From contig OX421962.1 of assembly GCA_949128115.1 (NCBI GenBank), positions 8,402,262 to 8,466,261 on the forward strand: a stretch of DNA of 64,000 nucleotides, read 5' to 3'. The translations under genes and the position numbers were made by a program. This document shows positions 41,625 to 51,428 of the stretch, piece after piece. A model generated the notes under the pieces. That model had not been told where the DNA came from. It saw nothing but the letters and a program-made list of their open reading frames with translations, and searched no databases. The DNA is from Anaspis maculata (lineage: Eukaryota > Arthropoda > Insecta > Coleoptera > Scraptiidae). Within the stretch, counting starts at the first letter, position 1. Each line of letters starts with the position of its first letter.

Positions 41625-42605
41625 GTGTCACCAACTGGCTTCGGAATTTTTCTAACCTCTTTCGTATTAAAGTTACATGGTGATTTATGTATTTTGGTCG
41701 AAATTTTAATGGACCGTATCTTTGGAACGGATAGCTGGAATCGAATGAAATTTCATAAGTATGTTCTAGCAACGACCCTTGATACATTGCATCATCGACC
41801 AATAAAAAACTCCAGGGCCGGATTGAAAAATTGGGTCCCCTAATTTTTTGTGGAAAAATCACCCTTTATAATTTTTTCCACTTAAGTCGTTAGCATATTC
41901 TGAAACCACATGAAAAATGCTGTAAATTCCGCCAATACAATTATATGATGCAATTAAACTTCATCAGGAACAAACAGTCTTTATTTTTAGGGTTTTGTAT
42001 CATTTTAAATCATTATTTTCAAAAAAAAATTGGAAATGATCATAACTGATTCATTACATAGGTGAATTTATTCATTGAACTGAGCTGAAGAACGGGGACG
42101 TGGGATTTTTTATTTTTTTAAATTTAACCGAAACTTTTTCCAACTAAAAAAATTGATACACTTTTCTTGACGAAATGGCTGAGACTCAGGGGATAGTAGA
42201 TCATTTGCAGTTATTTGAAAATACTGATTCACAAAAAATCTCACCACCAAAAATATTCGAAATCTTCAATTTTTTCCGACAGTTCTATTGCTCCAAGTAA
42301 TTTTATTTGCGGCATTTTTATGCAGTCTCAGAACGTGGAACGATTTTTGTGAAAAAAATTATACAGGGTGATTTTTTCTACAAAAATTCAAGGGGCACAA
42401 TTTTTCAATCCGACCCTGGAGTTTTTGGATTTGTCGATGATGCAATGTATCAAGGGTCGATGCAAGAATATACTCACCAAATTTCATTTGATTCCACCTA
42501 TCCGTTCCAAAGATACGGTTCACTAAAGTTTCGACCAAAATACATGAATCACCCTATAACTTTAAAACGGAAGAGGTTAGAAAATTTCTGGAGCCAGTTG
42601 CTGAT
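41625..42605. mobile_element. Foldback element with GGTGATT motifs, about 1 kb
   Basis: The left arm (ACATGGTGATTTATGTATTT, GGAACGGATAGCTGGAATCG, CATTGCATCATCGACC, AAAATCACCCTTTATA) is mirrored at 42361-42605 (TACAGGGTGATTTTTTCTAC through ATACATGAATCACCCTATAA). Frames of 99 and 142 codons are just the two arms read in opposite senses. Confidence 0.7.
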
Positions 42606-42659
42606 CCATCTAAAAAAACTGGATCTAATCTTGAGCTATGTCGGTTTTGTAATGAATCA

Positions 42660-42950
42660 CCCTGTATACGAACACTCGAAACAAACACACTGCACTGATT
42701 TCTATTTCAGGGAACGAACACTTGTACGGATGTGAACAGTATGAGTTTTTCGACAAAACCTGTGCAAATGGGCAAGTCGCCAGATATTTGGAGAATTGTG
42801 CAAAAGCTTGTACAAAAGCTTTTTCTGGTGCCGATTGTCGATGTCAAATCGAGTATCAGATGCACAAAGAACGGTATTTCGTTCCGCAGCTTCGAGTGCC
42901 CGTTCCAGATGAAATACAAAAAAAAGTCCTAAATGCATATTTTTTGTTAC
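42660..42950. repeat. Inverted counterpart of 32890-33335
   Basis: TACGAACACTCGAAACAAAC, GTTTTTCGACAAAACCTGTG, TCGCCAGATATTTGG and TCAGATGCACAAAGAACGGT all occur as complements, in order, near 33335-32920. Several frames in both directions are open, but they are not conserved with the 33-kb copy. Confidence 0.6.
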
Positions 42951-43084
42951 AAAAAATTCTTTCATACTTAATGACAAGATGTACTTTGTTGTATGTCAGA
43001 TTGAAGACAATTGAAATCTCTTTTCGAAAGAAATACATATTTCCAAAATTTTCAAAAACCCCATTTTCCTCTTAAAATAGTCCG

Positions 43085-44465
43085 AATATCCAATTTAATG
43101 GCAGAGGGGTTGGAAATTGAAAAAAAATTGTGATCAGAGACATAATTGAATTCCCATTATTTCAATGTATCCCTAGGTAGGTGGTGTCTTGGTAAATTTC
43201 GAAGTTGGGGTGGGGGAGAGAAAGGGGTGAATTTGAGTAGCACTTTTTCCACCAAATATTCTCTTTTTCGATTCTATCAACGATGAAATTAACTAAATTA
43301 AAGAAAATTAAGGGGTCGAGAATATTAAACTGAACACCCAAGAGAATTTTAGAAGAGGGGGCAGGTTCAAATTTTTTTTAATACAGGGTGTCCGTTTTTC
43401 AAGGCTAAGCATGGGTATCTCGCTTATCTTGAGAGATACAAAGTCGGTTAAATTAAGAAAAAGTTGCGCATTTTCATGACGATCAATAATCCAAAAAGAA
43501 ATTTGACGTATCGATTTTTGTTTTTGAGATATCGTGAAAAAACAGGAATTTGAATTTTTGTTTTTATTTTTTATTCAAAAAACGGTTGAAGGTGGCCTTT
43601 TCTAATCTAGACATTGTCAGTGCACTTTTTCGAGGGGAATCCAAAGCTGCCAAAATCTTTATTCTAGCTTTCAAAGCAACCGGGATACGACATTCAACTT
43701 TTTTCTCTAATGGGCGCCATATTGGATTTTGATATTTTTGAATACGGTATTCTTTTCTGGTTAGAACGATGTGCCACATGTCATTGTTGAATAAATGTTT
43801 GACATTTACGTTTTTTTTATTGTCGGTGCTGATTTTGTTTCCAAAGCACTCTTTGAAAAATAAAAAATAAATTTTTTGCTCTAAAGCATGAATTGAACAG
43901 TGGCATGTGACACATCGTTGTAACCAGAAAATAAAATTGTATTGAAAAATGTCAAAATCCAATATGGCACCCATAAGAGAAAAAAAAGTTGAATGTCATA
44001 TCTCGGTTGTTTTGGAAGCTAGAATGAGGATTTTGGCAACATTGAGTTCCCCTTGAAAAAGTGCCATCACAATGTCTTAACTAGAAAAGGCTACCTTCAA
44101 CCGTTTTTCAAATAAAAAATAACAACAAAAATTACAAATTTCTGTTTTTTCTCGATATCTCGAAAACTAAAACTGACAAGTCAAATATCTTTTTGGATCA
44201 TTGATCGTCATGAAAATTCGCAACTTTCCTCTAATTTAACCGACTCTGTATCTCCAAAGGTAAGCGAGATACCCAAGCTTAGCCTCGAAAAACGGACACC
44301 CTGTATTTCTTCAGAAAGAATTTAATTTTCTTCAATTTGATGTATCGCCAAGTAAGTTATTTGAAATTTTAAAGTTGGGGTGGGTGGAGGTGAGGGGGTT
44401 GAAGGTAGAAATTTTCCAATGTATGCTTCAAATGTCCACCTCGGAACAAAAATTGAGGGGTCTCG
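43085..44465. repeat. GGGGTGAAGGGGTTG family copy, interrupted by a foldback element
   Basis: The left part, 43085-43380 (AATTGAATTCCCATTATTTC, GGGTGGGGGAGAGAAAGGGG), and the right part, 44306-44465 (TTCTTCAATTTGATGTATCG, GGGTGGGTGGAGGTGAGGGG), flank the TACAGGGTG foldback at 43382-44305. Confidence 0.55.
43382..44305. mobile_element. TACAGGGTG foldback element, 924 bp
   Basis: TACAGGGTGTCCGTTTTTCA and AAAAACGGACACCCTGTA are the ends. The arms match through AGCATGGGTATCTCGCTTAT, AAATTAAGAAAAAGTTGCGC, GGTTGAAGGTGGCC and GCGCCATATTGGATTTTGAT. Half of the same element is stranded in H1 at 7810-8092. Confidence 0.85.
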
Positions 44466-44889
44466 GGAAATTTTCTAAACGTCACCAGGCAAAAATTTAT
44501 TCAAGGCTCGTTTCCATTGAAATACCTGTAAAGAAAATGTGTAAACAAAAAAGTTTCTTGCTGGCTAGGAAGGATGATGAATTCATAGCCAATGCAAATG
44601 TTCATGAACTCGATAAATAAATAATGAAGAACTAATGTTTCTTGATCGCTGTTACGGTCTCGAAATGTACATCTATTAAATGAAAAAACACATAGCTCAA
44701 TTAGATCCAAAAATATGATGAGGTAGAGGTTAGCATATTTGCGTTTTCTTTATCTTAGATGAGTTTCGCGACCTGTGCATTTATTATTGTTGTTGTTATT
44801 GTTATTGAAGATTGTTTTTATTTGACCCATCATCTTTATCCCCTCACGTGCGTGAGTCGCGATAGCGCATTTCCTTAGTGCAGATCTGT

Positions 44890-45300
44890 CATTGATAGAA
44901 ATGAAGTCTAGCTTGAAAATTGAATGTTCATACGAGACGAGAGTAAGTTTCACGTTTCATGACAATCATTCCACTAATGAGAAATGTCGATATGGCGGCC
45001 AAGATGGCGGCGGAATCGTGAAATTTAGCTTGAAAATAAGAATGATCATACGAGACAAGGGTAACTTCCAAGTTTCATGACGATCCCTCCACTAATAACA
45101 GATTTCGAAGTGGCGGCCAAGATGGTGCTTCATTCCCCGAGGAGAAGTACAACTTCTTAATTTCAACACGGAGAGACAGACAGACAGACTGTACAGACAG
45201 ACAGACGGACAGACAGACAGACAGACAGACGGACGGAGAGACAGACAGACAGACAGACAGACGGACAGACAGACAGACAAACCGGCCATATAAGCGTAAT
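44890..45300 (+). repeat. 118-bp tandem repeat with long (GACA/GACG)n tail
   Basis: Two units (GATATGGCGGCCAAGATGGC, GAATGATCATACGAGACAAG) are followed by GACAGACAGAC runs at 45171-45282 and AACCGGCCATATAAGCGTAA. It is the same family as 13205-13925. Confidence 0.8.
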
Positions 45301-46310
45301 TTTCTTACGAAAATGCGCTAAAAATTATGGAAAAAAAGCGGCCACAAATAACTTCCGCCAGTACGTCCGGTGAGGCTTGAAAAATGTAGAACATTGACAT
45401 CTGCCGCAGTTAAATATGTATTTAGTACAGTCATAAGATTATTATTATTTTATAATTTTTGTTTTTCAACGGATTTTGACCAAAGACATCTCGTTTGGTA
45501 GAGAAGTAAATCCTATATTGATGGAAAAATTCAAGCAGTGAATTTTGTATCATTATTATTTTGAAATACTGAAAGGCAGTGTTCTGGTGAGTTACCTAGA
45601 CCAGCAAATCTGTCGCTGTGATAATTTCCCAACTTTGTTATGTGTTTTACAGATAACAAAAATCAAAGAATCAAAGAAAAAACTCACTGAAATCAGAGGA
45701 TTTTTTTTTCTTCTAATCTACCTACTTCGAATGGAAATCAATGTAGTGTGTCTGTTTCGAATGTTCGTATAGTTGCAATCTAGGTAGTGTTGCAGCTATA
45801 ATCGCAGTGGAAACGGAAAATGATTCTAGTACAGTTTAAACGTTCAATATAAGCTTAATTTTTTCCCATCACTTTGTGGGGTTATGTTAAAACGTCAATG
45901 TCAAATCAAAAATATCACACTGCCAACGTCACTTTTGACATCAGGCGCTTTCCCTTTACATCTGAGGTCAGATTCTCACTTCAGTAAGTAAGATGAGATT
46001 CTTACCTCACCTCTCACAATAGACGCGTTCGGATATCATCTCGAGGCGAGCAGATGAAGCGGACAGATATTTGATCACGTGATGCCAGAGCGATCCGGGC
46101 AACTTTTAATAAACGAACAGTCGAGATTACTCCTCATGTAAAAGTGACAGCTGACACCTGTCAGCGCTGCTAAATTGCTAACCTAACCTGAGGTACTAAC
46201 TTGAGAAAGTGTGAGTCTTCGTATGTTGGGTTATTCTCACTTGATTATTTGTGACCGTGTCGCACACATTACAAATAAGTACGATTCCTGAATTCTCAAT
46301 GTTCATTTAG

Positions 46311-46454
46311 TAATGGCGTTTTCCACTGGAAAAAAAAGTGCACACCAACTGCCCTGACCTTGCGCATGGACCAATTAGCAGGGCTTCCTGGTGAGTTTCT
46401 ATGACAACGAGAGCAAAAAGTGCGCACTTTTTTTACCAGTGGAAAACGCTATTA
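46311..46454. mobile_element. MITE, 144 bp, TAATGGCGTTTTCCACTGG ends
   Basis: TAATGGCGTTTTCCACTGG with AAAAAAAAGTGC is mirrored by GCGCACTTTTTTTACCAGTG with GAAAACGCTATTA. The loop includes TTGCGCATGGACCAATTAGC. It is typical of short, high-copy MITEs. Confidence 0.8.
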
Positions 46455-46749
46455 ATAAAGATTTCGAAAATATTCGAAGACGCAAGGCACATGCGTGACA
46501 AGTGAAAGTGACATGCGTCAAAGAATATCTATCTGGGAGCTGGGTCAAAAACTTCCGACGAAACCGAGCGTGCTCGGAGCCCTCCGCGAGGTAATATCCG
46601 AACGGTACAGATCTCGCTCTGGCTTGTCGACTTGCGATATTCGAACGATTTCGAGCTCTCGGATCGATCCGACGTTATATATCCGAACACGGTTTGTGTT
46701 AAATGGGACGCTTAGCTCGCTCAACTGTCATTTGTCACTTCACTTGTCG

Positions 46750-47470
46750 TGTCAGTTTTGTCGTGTCAAACCACTGACGTATAATACTAGACCGAGTTGT
46801 TTACATCCGTGCATGCGGCCAAGACCTAAATCCAGTATGGCCGACGTCAGGAAAATAACAATATGCAAGTATATCAACTGAGGTGAGCCCGCTTAATGAA
46901 TGCAGGGCCAATGTGTGGATTTTTACTCCAAATCGTCAAGATATCCAATTCTGTACTATTTCTTGGGAAGATTTTCAATGTCTGATTGGAAATTGAGAAA
47001 TAAAGTAGGAGTAGAGGTAGAGAGTAGGGATTAAATTCCAAGTGATTACACCTCGTATTGTAGCACCTTGATGTGAGTCGCGCGCTGCGGTCAGCTGATC
47101 GCGTTGCATGCTGCCACACGTCACACCATAGCGGCCCATTTCTTTGTTGCTCATTATTATTTTTCGTTTCGTTAGATATTCTGCTTATTTCGTGAGGTAA
47201 TAATGGTGCAGCAGTGCCAGGTGTGCAAAGCTTCGGCATACCGGGAGCATACATTGACATTATTTTTGACCTTTATTTGTTTTGCCCCCTTAACATAAGG
47301 AAAACGCTGCAAGCACGCCTGTGTGTCGTCCTGATAACAAACTCCCGCCCCCCCCCCCCCCCCACTTTCCCCTGGTCCTAGCGGTTCTCGCGCGTCAACA
47401 CAGTGTGTAATGGGGATAGGAAAACTCCGTCTAGTATTATACGTCAGTGTGTCAAACGACGTGTGAAAGT
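46750..47470. mobile_element. Inverted-repeat element, about 0.72 kb
   Basis: GTCGTGTCAAACCACTGACG with TATAATACTAGACCGAG (46757-46795) is mirrored by CTCCGTCTAGTATTATACGT with CAGTGTGTCAAACGAC (47425-47462). A long poly-C run is at about 47346-47362. Overlapping 128-codon frames on both strands are unsupported. Confidence 0.65.
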
Positions 47471-47800
47471 TTTGTCGTCAACGATAAAACGGGCAAAGCA
47501 ACGTGTGAACGCATTAACATGAATGAAAAATGAAAGAGTGTGGAATGAACAGGAATGAAACAACTTTTGAGTTTGAGGTTTGACAGCAACTAGAAGTGCC
47601 CAATAAGACGAGCGTATTTTAGCCCCACCTGAACCAGAATTCACTGTTTATCCGCCGGTTCAGAGGTAGTACTCGAGGGGTGATGGGGGAAGTAAAATTC
47701 TCACTTCATACTCAGTTGCTCGTTGGCAAATGGAACGCGGTTTTAAGTAAGCTAAACTGAGGTGAGGTGAGAATATTTGAGTTTGATGGCAAATGGAACG
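47471..47800. other. Unassigned sequence
   Basis: TTGGCAAATGGAACG is present twice (47722 and, as TGGCAAATGGAACG, 47786), and AGGTGAGGTGAGAATATT occurs once near 47760. There is no gene. Confidence 0.35.
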
Positions 47801-48078
47801 TTATTAATATATTCTCAATGCTGCCACCAGCGCCCTCTTTATTAACATGCTCTGTTGCATGCGGATTGAAAAGACATTCCGCAAATTGTAAAATTTTCAT
47901 TTATATCGAGTACTTTCAAGCGATTTCTTTGTATTCAAAGTTACAAGGTAAGACTACATACAAATACGTCACATGATCAAAAAAACATTAATATAATAAA
48001 CATCAAACATGAGATACCGCACAAATCACAAAAACCAACAGCCAATTGAACACAGGAAACACGAATCCAATTTCATAT

Positions 48079-48516
48079 CTAAAAGAAAACATTTCGCAAA
48101 TCTGGATGAATAGAAAGAGCCCAATGTAAAGCAGTACGGCCATCATTATCCATAATTTGTAAATCACAATTGCCAGCTTCTATGAGCACTACGACAGTTT
48201 CGGCATCTCCTCCCATGAGTGCCGCCATCAACGGCGTGAAACCGTCCGTCGTTCTTCTGTTCACATCGGCTCCCTGTTGAATCATGTATCGAACCATGTT
48301 TGATTTTCCAAAAAGAGCGGCCATAAAAATCGCCGTGGGCCAGTGCGGCAAACAAAACAAGGGCGCGTTCAAGTTGAAAGAATAGGTGGCGACCAGCCAT
48401 ATTAAAGCGGGAAGATTGCCTTTTATTATTGCCTGATGAACTTGACGCACCAATCTATTTTTTTGTTCGGGTGTTTTGCACTTACTATTCTTTTTTAGCA
48501 GTATCGGCTCATGCAT
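48079..48516 (-). CDS. Small ankyrin-repeat protein, paralogue 5 (145 aa)
   Basis: This is a single-exon gene. The start MHEPILLKKN follows ACGCAAA directly. Residues 9-17 (KNSKCKTPE) correspond to one copy of the N-terminal segment duplicated in paralogue 4. Residues 23-50 are a worn repeat (VHQAIIKGNLPALIWL, then SFNLN). Ankyrin repeats lie at about 60-86 (TAIFMAALFGKSNMVRYMIQ), 92-124 (GFTPLMAALMGGDAETVVVL) and 126-140 (DGRTALHWALS). The frame is undamaged although the surrounding duplicate segment is full of insertions. Relative to paralogue 4 it lacks the 42-bp duplication and ends in LRNVFF. No targeting signals are seen, and the partner is unknown. Confidence 0.85.
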   Translation of the reverse strand: MHEPILLKKNSKCKTPEQKNRLVRQVHQAIIKGNLPALIWLVATYSFNLNAPLFCLPHWPTAIFMAALFGKSNMVRYMIQQGADVNRRTTDGFTPLMAALMGGDAETVVVLIEAGNCDLQIMDNDGRTALHWALSIHPDLRNVFF

Positions 48517-48655
48517 TTTGCGTGAATCAAGTCGAGCTCTTTTACTGCAAAATCACACACTCTTTTAGTGAACTGAACAACCGAAAAGAAACGTGTCCGG
48601 CAGCAAAAAAAAATTAACAAGAAGGTGACACGAAAAAACTTGCGATAAGCGTGTG
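48517..48655 (-). promoter_or_regulatory. Shared upstream region of ankyrin gene 5
   Basis: On the minus strand, CACGCTTATCGCAAGTTTTT (about 48634-48653) is followed by GACACGTTTCTTTTCGGTTG, TTCAGTTCAC, GTGTGTGATTTTGCAGTAAA and GACTTGATTCACGCAAA. It is nearly the same as for paralogue 4. Confidence 0.55.
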
Positions 48656-48689
48656 TGAAAAAAAGTGAAACCAGAGCAGGTTTCGGCAA

Positions 48690-48728
48690 ATTTTATTCAA
48701 TTCAAATATTATTTTGAAGTGATTCCTA
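48690..48728 (-). pseudogene. Stranded 3' end of a lost gene-3-type ankyrin gene
   Basis: On the minus strand, TAGGAATCACTTCAAAATAA with TATTTGAATTGAATAAAATT matches the last 40 bp of the gene 3 transcript (28675-28715) directly upstream of gene 5. The body of the gene is absent, and the sequence stops where a TACAGGGTG element begins (48729). Confidence 0.65.
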
Positions 48729-49263
48729 TACAGGGTGGTCCATCCTAGCGTAATTATCCCATAGCGGTCTTACCGTTCAAGATAGAGAAAAAGATGTGAG
48801 AGAGAAGCTATATGGTTTGATGAAACCTATAACCTAAAATTATTTTCAGCTATACAGGTGTCCCATTTTGACGGGATCAAAGAAACGTCAATTTTTTTAA
48901 ATGGAACATCCTATATTTTTTTGCATCTTCATGTTCAACTTTCTCAACTGTATTATGCCTCTATTTTTGTTTTTCAATTGTGTGGCAGTGCTTCCAACTA
49001 AAAATGAAAAACTAAAAAAAAATCGCATTTTCACAGTTTTCTTAGGAAAATTGTAGCGGACGAGAACGAGAAAAAACCCACCTACCAGGACCAACAGAAG
49101 ATATTTTTGCAGACCCTAACAAAATCATAGAATTTGTCAAATTATCTAAATTAGAAACACTCATTTAACATGTATTATATCATACAATTATCATAGAATA
49201 CGAATAGCACAGTACCAAGGTACTAATAATCCAGGTGATTGATGTATCTTTAAAAGTCAATTG

Positions 49264-49296
<33 letters not shown>

Positions 49297-50437
49297 AAAG
49301 AATGAAACTTGACATGGTGATAGTCAAGTCAAAGACCAATATCCCAATGACAAAAAAATTGGATTTCTTGATACAGGGCGTTCACAAAAAACCATCAAAC
49401 TTCATAATTTTTATAGTATCATAACTCATTTTTTTCAAATGACATGCCCCTAATTTTATAACGTTATCTGATAGCTTTTTTTATCCTCTTTTATTTTTCC
49501 TAGGGGTACCCTACCCTTAAACTGCATTTTTTCGAAATAATCGGAAATTTTCACAAAATTTGCTTTTTTTTTTTTGGTTTTTTCAAAAATTGACTTGGCC
49601 GTGATGAATGGCAGGCCAGCCAAATAGTACGCAGCTGTCAGTTAGTCAGTCTGAATACTGCTGAACAAAAAAAAATGGCTTCAACGCAAAAAGAAAACAA
49701 AGTGGGATCCTGGATATCTGGATTATTACCAGAATATAATATCAATTATTTCCTCTCGCGTAAAGTCATTCTTCTTTGCTAAACAATATTCAGACTGACT
49801 AACTGAGAGTTGCGTACTATTTGCCTTGTCTGTCACTCATCACGGCCAACTCAATTTTTGGAAAATACCAAAAAATTGGCAAATTTTGTGAAAATTTTCA
49901 ATTATCACGAGAAAAATAAAGTTTAAGGGTAGGGTACCCCAAGTAAAAATAAAAGATGATGAAAAAAGCTATCAGATGACGTTGTAAAATTAGGGGCATG
50001 CCATTTGAAAAAAATGAGTTATGATACTTTGAAAATTATAAACTTTGAAGTTTTTTTGTGAACGCCCTGTATCAAGAAATCGCAATTTTTGATATTGGGA
50101 TATTGGTCTTTGACTTGACTATCACCATGTCAAGTTTCATTTTTTAGTTTTGAAAAGCAAGGCCGCTACAATTTTTTCAAGAAAACTGTGAAAATGCGAT
50201 TTTTTTTCCGTTTTCAATTTTTAGTTGGTAGCACTGCCCCACAATTGAAAAACAAAAAATCCAGTCATAATACAGTTGAAAAAGATGAACATGAAAATGC
50301 AAAAAAATATAGGGCGTTCCATTTGAAAAAATTGACGTTTCGTTGATCCCGTCAAGATGGGACACCTGTATAGCTGAAAATAATTTTAGGTTATAGGTTT
50401 CATCAAACCATAAAACTCGGCATTAACTTCTCTCACG
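48729..50437. mobile_element. TACAGGGTG foldback element, 1.7 kb, right terminus lost
   Basis: The left end is TACAGGGTGGTCCATCCTAG. Arms match from GTGAGAGAGAAGCTATATGG inward to 50437 (CTTCTCTCACGGC). Nested inner ends are TACAGGTGTCCCATTTTGAC (about 48856; mirror 50350) and ATACAGGGCGTTCACAAAAA (about 49371; mirror 50060). The centre near 49730 pairs GGCCGTGATGAATGGCAGGC with ATCACGGCC. The left arm alone carries a 31-bp poly(A) run (49264-49294). Confidence 0.8.
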
Positions 50438-51299
50438 GCACTATTAAAGGAGGCATTATCAAAATACTGCTTGCCGTATTTTTGGTTGTTGAATAAGAGT
50501 TATTGCAGATCGCAAATTCCCTTACTTGCCCCGTCATTCCCAATTCCTAACCTAAATTTTTAGTCTCAATTTAAAGTTAGAGTGCAAATTGCATGCGGGA
50601 CACAAGGACCCCTCTGACGGGCCTGATTTCTCGCACATGTGTACTGCGAGGCCTGCAGAGTCTATCTGCAAAAAATTAGCCCACTGATTAATAACGTGAG
50701 GGAAATTTGCTCAAAACTGGACGAATATAGGCAACCAACAATACACTAAGTACAGGGCCATTTTTGGGGCTTGTCAAAATAAAGTATAAATAAGGTCGAC
50801 CTAAAGAGTGCACAAATAAAGGCAGGCACTATCCTTATTGAGGGAAATTTAACGTCGCACTAATTTGCGCAAGCGTAGGTGTCAAAATAGTGCCGCTTTT
50901 AATACTGCTTGCCCTTATTTCATCTGCAATAACTCTCTAATGTCTAAAGAAATCGCCGAAAAAACAAAAACAGAAAAAATGGTAGCTTATCAACTTGCAA
51001 CACCTAGAAAACTTATTTCAGTTGGGGAATCTTGAGTTTTCTTGAATTTTAATTTCCAAGGCCTTGAAAGTGGTGTTTTCGAGATGTTCTCTGAAGTTCC
51101 AAACCCAAAAATCTTGAAAATGAAGCTTCTATTCAAAATTTTGCACAAGTAACTTTTTTCTCTAAATTGAACGTGGAATCCGAAAACTGGAACCATTTCC
51201 AAAATTATTCAGGGGGGTGGGAAATGGGGGAAAAAGGGGGAAGGTACCCCCTATTATCTTCGCCCTTGAAACTGTTTGATTATCATTGTCCGTTATCAT
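50438..51299. other. MITE-like block, otherwise unassigned
   Basis: A perfect 15-bp inverted repeat, AGAGTTATTGCAGAT (50496-50510) and ATCTGCAATAACTCT (50922-50936), brackets 440 bp. AATACTGCTTGCC is repeated directly (50464 and 50902). No gene is present. Confidence 0.45.
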
Positions 51300-51335
51300 T
51301 GTTCGATATATAGTCCGGATGCTAGTTGAAAGTAC

Positions 51336-51428
51336 CTTGCATTTTTTGATGAGAATTTGCCACTCGGTGGAAATGTTCTTTGCATCGTACTCTTCCGATC
51401 CAGAAAGGTAGCCATCAGCGCCATCCAT
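51336..51428 (-). CDS. Isolated first-exon-like segment (31 codons), left copy
   Basis: The exon opens GCCGCCGGCATGG, then MDGADGYLSGSEEYDAKNIS and 11 more residues ending LIKKCK. It stops at a good splice donor, AAG|GTACTT. The acidic N-terminus and the donor look like the first coding exon of a host gene, but no further exon is found in the window. The family is not recognised. The mirror copy on the plus strand differs at several amino acids, so at least one copy is not under constraint. Confidence 0.35.

Larger units (their letters stand above)
45480..48728 (-). repeat. Inverted segmental duplication, copy 2
   Basis: This is the reverse-complement counterpart of 28668-32650. It holds ankyrin gene 5 with its promoter, its 3' flank (47850-48078) and the CAGAGCATGTT and AGAGGGCGCT block near 47830-47860. 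The far end is at 45480-45950 (CAGCAAATCTGTCG, AACGTCAATGTCAAATCAAA). Young insertions at 46311-46454 and 46750-47470 are specific to this copy. Confidence 0.7.

Noticed and set aside
41544..42735. 99- and 142-codon frames near 42 kb
   Set aside because: They are opposite-strand readings of the two arms of a foldback element.
46495..47260. Two 128-codon frames on opposite strands
   Set aside because: No motif; they overlap an inverted-repeat element and compositionally biased DNA.
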